Assembly (NCBI GenBank): GCA_030429175.1
Contig: JAUIDD010000005.1
Location: 1 to 64,000, forward strand
DNA: 64,000 bases
Direction: 5' to 3'
DNA from: Gammaproteobacteria bacterium
GTDB lineage: Bacteria > Pseudomonadota > Gammaproteobacteria > Coxiellales > Coxiellaceae
Under the pieces are notes generated by a model. It did no database searches. It saw only the letters and a list, made by a program, of their open reading frames with translations, and was not told the origin of the DNA. Numbering within the stretch: position 1 is the first letter of the stretch; every line of letters starts with the position of its first letter. Below are positions 18,244 to 27,411 of the stretch, one piece after another. A program made the position numbers and the translations under genes.

Positions 18244-20778
18244 ATGCCACGATTTACATTTGCAGAAAAATTAAATACCGATCAAAAAATTAGCATTGCA
18301 CAAATTCAAATTGGTCATGCACAAGAAGATTCTGTTTTATTTAAATTTAATTTATCTTTGCAATTGAATGAGGGAATAGCGCTTGAACACTATGGTAGTG
18401 CAGCAGAAACGAATCTGTTTTTGATTATGTTGATGCCAGCACAGGAATCGGTTTCTCCTGGTCTGATTATTTTAAGTAACTACACTGATACACTGTTCCA
18501 AGCTTTTTCTTTGGGTTGTGAGTTGGAAGAAAAAGATTATGCTTTATTAGCAACATTTTTATCGCAGCATACTCAAAATAAAAAATTAGTAAAGCGCTTA
18601 TCATCATATGCGAAAGGAGTGATGTTTTGTACCGATATATTGGTTGAAAAAGTAGTGTCCATATATATACGTAATGGTATTAATGCAGAAGCAATGCAGG
18701 CTTTAGCGTCTGGGCTTGAGTCTGTTACTGTAACGTCTGAGCGAGACTTAAAGCAAGTGCGTCACGAATTAGTGCGTGCTAAAGATCAAGAGGCTGCATT
18801 ACTTCAAGAAATGGGTGGTTTACAAGACACAGTGTTAAGGTTGGAAAAAGAGAAAAAGGTACTGTTAAAACAGTTGCAACAAGAAAAGCATCTATCACAG
18901 CAAAGCATAGGGCAGCCTAAAGAAGTGCTACAACAAGGTTCGGAGCAGATCATAGAGCGACAGCAACAAGAGCTTATGCAAGCAAGGCAGATGTTAGATT
19001 TGCTACGTGAGGAATTAGCACAAAAGCAGCAAAGTGAAGATGACTTATATGCAAAATTAGAGCAATTACAGCAAGAGCAGCAAGAATTAACGATGCAATG
19101 TGATCAGCTATGGGAGCTATTAGCGGAGGAGCGCCAGAAGTGCGATCGGTTGCAAACGTTAGAGCAAGAGCGGTTGGTTTTGGAGGAGCGTTGTCGTGGT
19201 TTGATGGAAAATCTTTCTCACCAGCAACAGTTATTCACTGAAAGACTATCTCAACATGAAGATGCTCAACACGAATTTTTAAATACCAGTTTGGCTGATG
19301 AGTTAGCTCAGTGTCATGTGAGCGCAGGTGATGTATTAGATCAAGAGCAGAAGATGCAATTTCTACAGCAATTGCTAAAATTATGCCGTGAGCTAGATTA
19401 TTTTTGTAAATTGAGCCAGACACAATTGGTTGATGTTCAGTTGGAGAAAAATAACCTGCAAATAGAGCGTGAGCGTATCGCTTTAACACGTGATACATTA
19501 ATGAAGCGTAGTTTTATAAAGCGATTGACAAATAAACCAGTTGCAGTTGAAGATGAAGCACTTGAATTAAAACATCAGGATCTGGCTGCAAAGCGTCAAG
19601 CATATGCAGAGCAGGCAATAACGCTTTCTACACAGTATTCAGATTGTGCTGTTTCATTATTAGAGGTGCTTTCTGACTTCAATGTCCAGATGGAAGTAGA
19701 GTCATCCAGATATAATGGCATGATAGACCAATTTTCTGATTTAATAGCAGCGCAAATAATTCAAATTCAGAGAATACTTGCTGAGCTTTATCCTAAGTAT
19801 TCGGGTGTATCGCGGAGCCTCAAATGTTTTTTTCTACTAAATGCACTACACGCTTTTCAGCAAGTACACCCAAGTTTGATCACTGTGTTGGCGACATTAA
19901 CAGAGCACTTTGCTTATAATGCAGATGCACTTGAAGTTGAGGGGCATGCAATACCCAGTGATACTTTTATGGAAAAGCTCAGCATGCTAAAAAGTATCGT
20001 TGAAAAAATAAATCCAGTTATTCAGGCAGCAAGTGTTAATCCCGCAAACGGAGTGCAACCTGTTATGCTGACATATATGCAGGATTTAAGGCAAATCATG
20101 ACAGATTTAAGTTGGTATCGTCGATATGCTGGTTTACGTGAAGGTATTTTAGAGACGTATGAGTCTGAGGTTACACGCTATTTGCAAGAAGCACAGGTAT
20201 TTGTGAGTGAGCAAGAACACCAACATCTCAGTAAGCATGTGGGTGACAAAGCGCATGCTACAACGGTGGCGTCAGTAGGAAAAACAGCGCAAAGCATGAT
20301 GGTAGGCAATCAATTAGCCGGAGAAGAACATGCTATTTCCCCACAAATATTAGCTTACACGCAGTTTTGTAAACTCCTATTGTGTTGGCATGTGATGTTG
20401 ATCGATCAGGTATCTGGCAGTGGTCTGCCTGATGAGTTTGATTTAGAAGCGACAAATGAAGTGATTGATTTATTTGTGAGGTCACGCCGACCACTGCTTA
20501 AAGAAATTTATCATGAACATCACATTGATTTAGCAGCCGAAATGCATGCCCACACCACAGTGATTGATATTGATGATTTTCAAGAAAAGATGCAGCGCGC
20601 TACGGTATTAAAACAAGCATTGCCAGGTGCGTTTGCACAAGCTTTTGATTATCAGTTTGTGCGGCCACTTTTTTCTAGTATACGGGAAAGCATCGATGCA
20701 GTCGGTGTCTTTGCTCGTTTTCCAAGTTTGTTACAGGCGCAACTGAAAGCATTATGCAGTGAAAATTCGTTTGCTTAA
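18244..20778 (+). CDS. Large coiled-coil protein of unknown function
   Basis: An 844-residue soluble protein with no signal peptide or membrane segment. A globular N-terminal part (about 1-160) is followed by a long glutamine/glutamate-rich coiled coil (about 165-350, heptads such as LLREELAQKQQSEDDLYAKL) and a mostly helical C-terminal half. I know no family for it. Long coiled coils of this type are common among Dot/Icm effectors of Legionella and Coxiella, so it is an effector candidate by analogy only. Strong ribosome site (AGGAGGA). It overlaps the convergent HAD gene by 4 bases. Confidence 0.82.
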   Translation: MPRFTFAEKLNTDQKISIAQIQIGHAQEDSVLFKFNLSLQLNEGIALEHYGSAAETNLFLIMLMPAQESVSPGLIILSNYTDTLFQAFSLGCELEEKDYALLATFLSQHTQNKKLVKRLSSYAKGVMFCTDILVEKVVSIYIRNGINAEAMQALASGLESVTVTSERDLKQVRHELVRAKDQEAALLQEMGGLQDTVLRLEKEKKVLLKQLQQEKHLSQQSIGQPKEVLQQGSEQIIERQQQELMQARQMLDLLREELAQKQQSEDDLYAKLEQLQQEQQELTMQCDQLWELLAEERQKCDRLQTLEQERLVLEERCRGLMENLSHQQQLFTERLSQHEDAQHEFLNTSLADELAQCHVSAGDVLDQEQKMQFLQQLLKLCRELDYFCKLSQTQLVDVQLEKNNLQIERERIALTRDTLMKRSFIKRLTNKPVAVEDEALELKHQDLAAKRQAYAEQAITLSTQYSDCAVSLLEVLSDFNVQMEVESSRYNGMIDQFSDLIAAQIIQIQRILAELYPKYSGVSRSLKCFFLLNALHAFQQVHPSLITVLATLTEHFAYNADALEVEGHAIPSDTFMEKLSMLKSIVEKINPVIQAASVNPANGVQPVMLTYMQDLRQIMTDLSWYRRYAGLREGILETYESEVTRYLQEAQVFVSEQEHQHLSKHVGDKAHATTVASVGKTAQSMMVGNQLAGEEHAISPQILAYTQFCKLLLCWHVMLIDQVSGSGLPDEFDLEATNEVIDLFVRSRRPLLKEIYHEHHIDLAAEMHAHTTVIDIDDFQEKMQRATVLKQALPGAFAQAFDYQFVRPLFSSIRESIDAVGVFARFPSLLQAQLKALCSENSFA

Positions 20779-21572
20779 ACAATGCTAAATTGTTCAACTG
20801 AAGGTCCTCTAGATCTGAACCCTTCATCTTCAGGCTCATCATCTTGCTGGATATAGACCATTTTTGATGATCTTGCGAGAGTGCCTTTAGTGCGCTGTGT
20901 ATCGATAACGTGTTCGGGTTTGATTCTACTATAACAAAATAGTAGCGGCACAGAGCTACGTTTTTGTATCAGTGTTGCTTCAAAAACATTGCCAGTAGTG
21001 ACATGATAGGCTTTAACATTTTTAAGTTTGGCTGCAGATTCGCAATTTTCTTTTGTATCATCGAAGAAATAAGCTTGAGTATTTTTAGCATCAAGGGCCG
21101 CTCTAATCGCTTCAATCATCATATTTTTATTGCCGTGTTCCATTAGATACTTGCGATGTGCGTCAAAGTCATCTGTGGGTAGATAGGCGATGATAATGGG
21201 CTTGATACACGTGATACCATTAATGATTACTGTGAAATATTGATAGTGAAAATGACGACTGTCAGCTGTATATGCCTTCTTAAATCGTTTGAGTTCGAAT
21301 GTATCTTCAGGATTCGATTTTAGATAGGCAGCCTTTAGTTGTGCTTCAATGTATTCAAGATTGTCATGGTAAGTAGCAATGGCAAGCGGGTGTTGGGCGC
21401 TATGTCTTAATTTAAGTCCTTCTTTAATATTCTTATCACTGTCAGCATCATGCATGCAGCGTGGTGCATGAAAATGATGTTGTAAAAATGTGTGTTCAAT
21501 CGACACAGTTGAGTCCCAGTCTAGAACAGTGATTTTTTGAATAGGATTGATTGGTTCTTTCTTATTACCCAT
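20775..21572 (-). CDS. HAD-superfamily hydrolase-like protein
   Basis: A 265-residue protein with HAD motif I in VLDWDSTVS (D-x-D-S-T, about residues 18-22) and a plausible motif IV in AYFFDDTKENC (about residue 170), so it may be a phosphatase acting on an unknown substrate. There is no signal peptide. The acidic C-terminal tail (QQDDEPEDEGFRSRG) resembles translocation tails of Dot/Icm effectors; this is a suggestion only. Neighbours are unknown genes and repeats, an accessory context. Confidence 0.7.
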   Translation of the reverse strand: MGNKKEPINPIQKITVLDWDSTVSIEHTFLQHHFHAPRCMHDADSDKNIKEGLKLRHSAQHPLAIATYHDNLEYIEAQLKAAYLKSNPEDTFELKRFKKAYTADSRHFHYQYFTVIINGITCIKPIIIAYLPTDDFDAHRKYLMEHGNKNMMIEAIRAALDAKNTQAYFFDDTKENCESAAKLKNVKAYHVTTGNVFEATLIQKRSSVPLLFCYSRIKPEHVIDTQRTKGTLARSSKMVYIQQDDEPEDEGFRSRGPSVEQFSIV

Positions 21573-21672
21573 GATTTTTCCTTAGTATACATGCCCCAAG
21601 TGTTTTGCCCTGGCTGCTTATTTAATTTCCAGGCGATCATACAGAGTTGTAAAGTTGAATGCAATAGCTAAC

Positions 21673-21935
21673 TAACCTCAATTCTCGATAACTATTCAAT
21701 TTAAGCGTCGACTAACCCTCTGTTTCTTCGTTAAAAACCATTAAAAATGGCGTTACGTAGCTTTGGCTACGCGCCTTATTTTTAATGTCTTCTGCCTCGA
21801 AACAAATGGCAATTCTCGCTTAAAATGCACCAACCATTCTTAACAGTGCTATATATAAAGAAGATTTTAATGTTTTTACCTATTAAACCATTAGCTACTG
21901 TTGTTGCTTTGAATATTTATCCAGAATTGAGGTTA
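21673..21935. repeat. MITE-like element with 27-bp inverted ends
   Basis: The ends 21673-21699 and 21909-21935 are inverted repeats matching at 25 of 27 positions (TAACCTCAATTCT, then C or G, GATAA, C or A, TATTCAA). The 263-bp interior has no convincing gene and holds a smaller hairpin around TTACGTAGCTTTGGCTACGC. A solo end occurs at 578-604. It makes up most of the 416-bp gap between the HAD gene and the next gene. Confidence 0.65.
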
Positions 21936-21953
21936 AATAGAGGTGAGAAAGGG

Positions 21954-21977
21954 TTGCCCCGACACGTGTCGGGGCAA
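21954..21977 (-). terminator. Strong stem-loop after the 316-residue gene
   Basis: TTGCCCCGACA and TGTCGGGGCAA are perfect arms around CG, just past the stop of the leftward gene at 21989. There is no long T run on the - strand, so it may act as a weak terminator or an RNA-stabilising hairpin. Confidence 0.55.
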
Positions 21978-21988
21978 AAGTTAAAGTT

Positions 21989-22939
21989 TTAATTTAGCTT
22001 TAATGTTTTTGCATCAGATTTAACAATTTCTTGCATAGCTTTCTCTGCTTCTTGTATTCGTCCTTGAGTAAATAAATCAGGTATGATGCTTTTTGTTAGT
22101 GATTTGTAGTGTTTATATGCTTTTTGTATAGGTACCATTTTAATAAAGCTTTTTATGGTGTCAGCGGCATGCATTTGTTTAATCAGTTTTGCTGCGGGGC
22201 TATACATTAAGCCTTTTGCTTGTATATCATAGAAGGTTTCTCCTTTGAGTAAGTTTTGCAAAACTCCAAGATAGTTAATGCCATATTTTTCTCGATAAGT
22301 TTCAAAATCTAATGCTGAGCAGTCAGTTAGTCCGTCTTTTTTGTATGACAGAATACCGTCTTTATCACGTTGACAAATGATTTGGTTAAGTCTATGAGTC
22401 TCTAGTTCAGAGTGGCGCTGTTCTTCCTTGCTGTTACCCAGATTAGTTATGTGTCCAAGTGCGGTATAGGATAAGCATCGATCTTGATTACCAGTGTAGT
22501 AATCACCATGAATGCTGTAATGCGCTTGTACTACAATCATAAGATCTGCTTTTTCTTCATTTTTAAATTTTAAACGTAATAAAATGGCAGGTCTGGCTTG
22601 ATGGTCCATAGTTAGTAGTATGTCATGATCACCTAAAAATTCAGCGGAGTACTGCATATATTTTCCGTGTGTAAGGTCAGGTTGCACTTTATGAGGCATC
22701 GACAATAATGTACGGTAATCTCCAAATAAGGCAATCACACGGTTATCAAAAAAATATTCTGCTATTTGGTGACAAAAATATTCATTCGCGGCAAGTGTGG
22801 TCATGTCAGGTTCAGATTGAAGTAGTTTGTAAATGGCGTGTGCACTTTTTGATTTGGTGGCATACGCACCCGTACATGTCTCTTCAAAATGTTGACGAAT
22901 AGTTTGCTCATTTTCGACTATAAAAGCATAGTTTGGCAT
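21989..22939 (-). CDS. Unknown protein
   Basis: A 316-residue soluble protein beginning MPNYAFIVENEQTIRQHFEE. I recognise no domain. The central part reads as alternating strands (DILLTMDHQARPAILLRLKF, DLMIVVQAHYSIHGDYYTG), followed by a helical C-terminal third with many lysines. It lies after a decayed cydP copy and is followed by a strong hairpin. Its A/C-rich coding strand matches other leftward genes in this part of the window. Confidence 0.72.
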   Translation of the reverse strand: MPNYAFIVENEQTIRQHFEETCTGAYATKSKSAHAIYKLLQSEPDMTTLAANEYFCHQIAEYFFDNRVIALFGDYRTLLSMPHKVQPDLTHGKYMQYSAEFLGDHDILLTMDHQARPAILLRLKFKNEEKADLMIVVQAHYSIHGDYYTGNQDRCLSYTALGHITNLGNSKEEQRHSELETHRLNQIICQRDKDGILSYKKDGLTDCSALDFETYREKYGINYLGVLQNLLKGETFYDIQAKGLMYSPAAKLIKQMHAADTIKSFIKMVPIQKAYKHYKSLTKSIIPDLFTQGRIQEAEKAMQEIVKSDAKTLKLN

Positions 22940-23010
22940 AAGTTAATCCCTTTTACTGTTTAATAACAGCCTTATACTAGCGTTAAGATTTTATATGTCA
23001 ATTTATTTTG

Positions 23011-23130
23011 TTATTGTAATAAGTGTACAGAAACTTTTTGCGGGGTCAGCGTTTTATCTATGGGGTGTGAGAAAAAAATTTTCCACAGCACAAATAGCGC
23101 GATGGCTGTAAAGATTAATGCAAAATGCAA
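23011..23130 (-). pseudogene. Truncated duplicate of cydP
   Basis: On the - strand the frame FALIFTAIALFVLWKIFFSH continues to PIDKTLTPQKVSVHLLQ and stops, almost identical to the intact cydP at 24391-24552 in protein and DNA. The N-terminal FSKRRANLKRD part is missing. No ATG or GTG is in frame after the upstream stop, only a TTG at 23130, so it is probably a remnant, although a 39-residue TTG-started membrane peptide is possible. It lies between two unknown genes in a 334-bp gap, of which it is the only recognisable content. Confidence 0.75.
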
Positions 23131-23273
23131 GAGCTGATTGAGATTATTTAAATGAATTCTTTTGACGAGTTCTAGGATAGCAGCTCAGGCACTTTGCGTA
23201 GAGGGCCTGATAGAACTAATTGTTAATGGGAAAGATGCAAATTTAATTGATTGTTGTAAAAAACATATAGCAG

Positions 23274-24317
23274 TTAACGAGGTGTTAAGCTTGAAGTGCG
23301 CATATATTTCTTTTGGTTTTGTTCAGATTGCATTTTTTTTCCTTTTTCAGCAGCTATTTTAGCTCGATACGTTTCGGGATTTTTTAATTGAAGTTCTTTA
23401 AGCTCTTGATGCGATCTGTGGCTTAGTAGCTCCCAAAATGCAGTTGATATAGGGTTGATTTCGCGTAAAGACTCTAGAAAATCATTTGGGAGTGCGGGGG
23501 TTAATTGTAATATCTCTTTCGCTTCGAGAGCTAGTTCTAATGAAACTTTATTGCGAATTTCAGAGTAAAATTTTTCTTTTATAAGTGAGCGATAGAGAGA
23601 GTATTTATTGCTTTTTTTGCGAAATATTGCCAGTAATTTATCTTTATGGTCACTTGGAAAGCCGGTTATTATGATTTTATTTCCATTTGATTGGTATTGT
23701 TGTATCAGTATTTTTGCTGCTTGTGACTGAATTTCTTTGGCTTGTTTTTCATCGTAACCTTCTAGTATGAGTGTACTTTTTTCTAAGTTATGACCATCGA
23801 GCACATAAGAAAAATAGCCGATATCTTCGGCTGGCATTGTGCTCATGGCCTCAAAAGGAATATTGTATGTTTGAAATAATTGATTCATTTCTAGGAAGAG
23901 TTTGTATTGGGGTGTACTTCTGAAGCTTAATTCAAGTAGTTCTCTGCGTGTCATGGGACGCATGCCATACCCATCATCTTGTTTATTTAGTTGATGATAG
24001 TTTAGGAAGACCAAATATAAATCTGACAGTTGATTTTCTTCTGCGCCAAGATTTAATAAATAATCAATATCAGACTCAGTAAAGCGGTTGTTATAAGCAT
24101 AGTCTATTTGTTCTTGTGTTGCTTTTGCGGTATTAATGTCTGCCCATTTTATAAATGTGTCTTTATCGTTGAGTCTATAATTAAATTTTCTATTGGGTGA
24201 TGTGATATGTATCATTCGTTGAGCAAGTAGAGCATGAAAATAAAGTACAGATGGTGATCTTGAGCGTGAAGTGAGTTTTAAGCTGTTAACGAACTGTCGT
24301 GAGAAGAATCTTGACAT
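23274..24317 (-). CDS. Unknown protein
   Basis: A 347-residue, basic, mostly helical protein beginning MSRFFSRQFVNSLKLTSRSRS. No recognised domain, signal peptide or membrane segment. The basic serine-rich N-terminus is reminiscent of a targeting sequence, which is speculation. It sits between the intact cydP and its truncated copy, so it may have arrived with a local duplication of the end of the cyd operon. Confidence 0.7.
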   Translation of the reverse strand: MSRFFSRQFVNSLKLTSRSRSPSVLYFHALLAQRMIHITSPNRKFNYRLNDKDTFIKWADINTAKATQEQIDYAYNNRFTESDIDYLLNLGAEENQLSDLYLVFLNYHQLNKQDDGYGMRPMTRRELLELSFRSTPQYKLFLEMNQLFQTYNIPFEAMSTMPAEDIGYFSYVLDGHNLEKSTLILEGYDEKQAKEIQSQAAKILIQQYQSNGNKIIITGFPSDHKDKLLAIFRKKSNKYSLYRSLIKEKFYSEIRNKVSLELALEAKEILQLTPALPNDFLESLREINPISTAFWELLSHRSHQELKELQLKNPETYRAKIAAEKGKKMQSEQNQKKYMRTSSLTPR

Positions 24318-24390
24318 AATAAATACCCTTTTATATTCGAATACAATGAATATTGTAATTTAATTTTAATAATGAATCTATCCGTATAAA

Positions 24391-24552
24391 TTACGTCTTA
24401 CCCAACATATGAACAGAAACTTTTTGCGGAGTCAGCGTTTTATCGATGGGGTGTGAGAAAAAAATTTTCCAGAGTACAAATAGTGCAATGGCTTTAAATA
24501 TTAGTGCAAAGAGTATGTCGCGCTTTAAGTTCGCGCGACGTTTGGAAAACAT
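24391..24552 (-). CDS. cydP: Cytochrome oxidase small subunit CydP
   Basis: A 53-residue protein: a basic N-terminus (MFSKRRANLKRD), one membrane helix (ILFALIFKAIALFVLWKIFF), then HPIDKTLTPQKVSVHMLGKT. This is the layout of the CydP family of bd-oxidase accessory peptides. The start ATG shares its A with the stop of cydX (TAATG), so it is translationally coupled to it as the fourth cyd gene. Confidence 0.8.
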   Translation of the reverse strand: MFSKRRANLKRDILFALIFKAIALFVLWKIFFSHPIDKTLTPQKVSVHMLGKT

Positions 24553-24680
24553 TATAGTCGGTCCAGCTCAGTTGTATTATTGCTGCTATTGTGATCGATA
24601 CGTTTACTGATCAATAGTGATAGCATAAAGCTGCAAAACATAGCAAATAATAATGTACAACCGGTTATGATATAAAACAT
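24552..24680 (-). CDS. cydX: CydX-like small subunit of cytochrome bd oxidase
   Basis: A 42-residue single-helix protein (MFYIITGCTLLFAMFCSFML, then a polar tail) placed directly after cydB, where CydX lies in other bacteria. CydX stabilises the CydAB hemes. The sequence is divergent: the usual W-x-x-G motif is replaced by IITG. The assignment therefore rests on size, topology and position. A GAGG-type ribosome site precedes it. Confidence 0.7.
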   Translation of the reverse strand: MFYIITGCTLLFAMFCSFMLSLLISKRIDHNSSNNTTELDRL

Positions 24681-24692
24681 AAATAACGCCTC

Positions 24693-25838
24693 TTAGTATG
24701 TGCCGACAGCTGGGCTATCAAGGTCTGCGAGAGATATACTTGGTTTTTTATGCCAAACAGTATAGTAAGCAAAAATCTTATAACAAAGTATGACGACAAA
24801 TAACACCACCCCAACATAAAGCATAATTCTGAGTGAATACTCACTCGATGTTGCATTAAATACAGTTAAGCTCTGGTTGGGATACGTGCTTGAGGCCATA
24901 ATAAAAGGGAATAATGTAGAGCCAGCAGCACAGATCATGCCGCCAATAAAGCAAGCACTGCTCCAGAAGCATGTTGCATATGCACGTAAGAAGCTCGACC
25001 AAAGTGTTATGATAAATGCAGCATAAGTAAGCATGAGGGGGTAAATTTTCCAACTGTTGTCAGCAAAACTATTCGCCCACCCAAGTGGCTCAAATTTAAC
25101 GACATTATCAAGTGGTGTGACAGTTGGATGTGGTGGGCTTGAAATGAGATGATATCCAGGCATTTTCATGCTTACCAAGATTAATGCAATAGTAAAAAAT
25201 ACAAAGGTGAGTAGCGCAAAAATAAGGTGTAATTTTCTTGCTGTATTTTGTAATGCGCCTTCGACGCGACGTTGTAAATAAGCACTACCATGCATGACAA
25301 TCATGCATAATGAAACTACAGCACACAATACGGTAAAGCCAGTAAATAAATCGCTAAAACTGCCTGTGTAGGTATCACGCATGGTAAATGGATCAAAATG
25401 AAATGGAAAACCTAAAAAGCAATTACCCATGCCTATACCAAAAACAGCAACAGGCACAAGTGAGCTTATAAATAAACCAAAGTCCCAGCAGCGACGCCAA
25501 ATGGGATTGTCGATGCGATCACGGTAATCGAATCCTGGTGGTCTAAAATACATGGTCCATAAAACAACAAAGAAAGCAAAATATAAGCCAGAAAAAGCAG
25601 TCGCATAGACGACAGGCCATACAACAAAAAGTGCGCCTCCGGCAAATACGATCCAGGTGAGATTGCCATCCCAAGTAGGCATACTTGCTGCAAGTGCAAG
25701 ACGGCGATTATCTTCGCTCCGTAAAAAAGGCATAATTAATGTAACGCCGTAATCAAATCCAGCTGTTGTTGAGTAGAGGATAAAAATACAGCCAATGATG
25801 CCCCACCAAATAAGTTTAAGTAATGTATAATCAAGCAT
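24693..25838 (-). CDS. cydB: Cytochrome bd oxidase subunit II
   Basis: CydB is the membrane partner of CydA in the quinol oxidase used at low oxygen. 381 residues, eight or nine hydrophobic helices, and the family N-terminus LIWWGIIGCIFILYSTTAGF followed by DYGVTLIMPFL. It overlaps the end of cydA by 8 bases, and cydX follows. Confidence 0.95.
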   Translation of the reverse strand: MLDYTLLKLIWWGIIGCIFILYSTTAGFDYGVTLIMPFLRSEDNRRLALAASMPTWDGNLTWIVFAGGALFVVWPVVYATAFSGLYFAFFVVLWTMYFRPPGFDYRDRIDNPIWRRCWDFGLFISSLVPVAVFGIGMGNCFLGFPFHFDPFTMRDTYTGSFSDLFTGFTVLCAVVSLCMIVMHGSAYLQRRVEGALQNTARKLHLIFALLTFVFFTIALILVSMKMPGYHLISSPPHPTVTPLDNVVKFEPLGWANSFADNSWKIYPLMLTYAAFIITLWSSFLRAYATCFWSSACFIGGMICAAGSTLFPFIMASSTYPNQSLTVFNATSSEYSLRIMLYVGVVLFVVILCYKIFAYYTVWHKKPSISLADLDSPAVGTY

Positions 25839-27387
25839 ATATGCCTCCTTGGCTATTGTTTTCGGTTGGTCCTAACCGTGCATATTTAAACATCAAAAAC
25901 AGTTCGATCGAAAAAAGTGATATATAAAAAATAATCAAAGCAATTAAAGTGCCCATCGCCATATTGTTAGTAATGCTGGAAACACTCATAAATGTTGGCA
26001 TAAGATAGTGCACCGTCCATGGTTGCCTGCCTGTTTCAGCTAAGACCCAGCCAGCTTCTGCTGCTATATAGGGGAATGGGATAGTCCATAGCATCCAACG
26101 TAAAAACCAACGATGCTTTTCGATTGTGTCGCGAAAGATAAACCATACAGCTACAATAATAGTCAAGAACATTAATCCCCAGAATAATAACATTGCACGG
26201 AATGTGAAGAAGGCTGTTGCTACATTAGGAATTGTATCACGTGTTGCTTTGGCAAGTTGTCCAGGTGTTGCTTTAGTTGGATCATTAGTATATTTTTTTA
26301 GTAAGAAAGCAAAACCGATGTTAGGACTATTTTTAGTGAATATTTTTTCTTGCTCTGGTGTATCATTTTTACCCCGAATATTTTTTAAGGCACTGTATGC
26401 GACAATCCCTTCTTTGAATCGCTTTTGATAGCTTTGCATAATCGGTTTTAAACCTTCAACTGTACCAGTTAAAGAGTGTGTTGCAATAATGCTAAGCATA
26501 TCAGGTATGGCAAAAACTGCTGTATTCTTTTGTGCTTTCTGATGTGGTAATGCAAATACATACCAGCCAGCCGGTGGTTTTTGTGTTTCCCATTGGCCTT
26601 CGATAGCCGCCATTTTTTCAGGTTCATTGACGGCAACGCTTAAACCATTTTGGTCACCATAGTAGGCGACCATAATAGATGCGATCAAACCAAAGCCAAC
26701 ACCTACAGCAATCGAGCGCTTGGCAAAGTCTATATGACGACCTTTTAATAGGTAGAATGCACTGATGCCCATTACAAAAATTGAGGCTGTTAAAAAGCCA
26801 GCATAAGCAACATGACCAATACGTACTTGCGCAAGTTTATTTAAATATAAAGCGGCGATACTATACATATGCAGGCTCATTTTATGTGGGTCAAATAGCG
26901 TTGCATGAGGATCTTGCATCCAGCTGTTTGCAGCTAGGATATTTATGATTGATAACGTTGCGCCAAATGCCATAAAGAATGTAATTATAAGATGCTTTTT
27001 TTTGCTCATGCGATTCCAGCCGAAGAAAAACAAACCAAACATGGTTGCTTCTAACATAAATGCAGTAATGCCTTCGATTGCAAGAATAGGGCCGAAGCTA
27101 CCACCAATGGCTCTCGAGAAATAAGCCCAGTTTGTGCCGAACTCAAATTCGAGTGTGATGCCTGTAATGACACCGAGTGCGAAGTTAATGGCAAGTAACT
27201 TGCCCCAGAACATCGTCATATCTTTATAAACTTGTTTATTGGTTGCAACATACAATGATTCCATCACAACTAATATCCAAGTTAGGCCTAGTGTGAGTGG
27301 TACAAATAAAAAGTGAACGATAGCAGTAAAAGCAAATTGTGCGCGTGAAACGTCGACGAGGAACGGGTCATAGATCACAGCAAACAT
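25831..27387 (-). CDS. cydA: Cytochrome bd oxidase subunit I
   Basis: CydA carries hemes b558, b595 and d and oxidises quinol. About 518 residues with the conserved N-terminus SRAQFAFTAIVHFLFVPLTL (heme-ligand histidine), the GITLEFEFGTNWA segment and the Q-loop region near the middle. The start is uncertain. The ATG at 27387 gives the family N-terminus but has AAGG directly against it; an in-frame ATG lies at 27414 at the edge of the large palindrome. A strong AGGAG site in the palindrome instead serves a short overlapping upstream ORF, so translation may be coupled to that. Confidence 0.93.
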   Translation of the reverse strand: MFAVIYDPFLVDVSRAQFAFTAIVHFLFVPLTLGLTWILVVMESLYVATNKQVYKDMTMFWGKLLAINFALGVITGITLEFEFGTNWAYFSRAIGGSFGPILAIEGITAFMLEATMFGLFFFGWNRMSKKKHLIITFFMAFGATLSIINILAANSWMQDPHATLFDPHKMSLHMYSIAALYLNKLAQVRIGHVAYAGFLTASIFVMGISAFYLLKGRHIDFAKRSIAVGVGFGLIASIMVAYYGDQNGLSVAVNEPEKMAAIEGQWETQKPPAGWYVFALPHQKAQKNTAVFAIPDMLSIIATHSLTGTVEGLKPIMQSYQKRFKEGIVAYSALKNIRGKNDTPEQEKIFTKNSPNIGFAFLLKKYTNDPTKATPGQLAKATRDTIPNVATAFFTFRAMLLFWGLMFLTIIVAVWFIFRDTIEKHRWFLRWMLWTIPFPYIAAEAGWVLAETGRQPWTVHYLMPTFMSVSSITNNMAMGTLIALIIFYISLFSIELFLMFKYARLGPTENNSQGGIYA

Positions 27388-27411
27388 CCTTGAATTGTTG
27401 TAAAACCTGCC

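Noticed and set aside
21860-21996. 40-codon ORF beginning MFLPIKPLATVVALNIYPEL on the + strand
   Set aside because: It lies across the end of the MITE-like element and the following hairpin and has no ribosome site, so it is probably chance.
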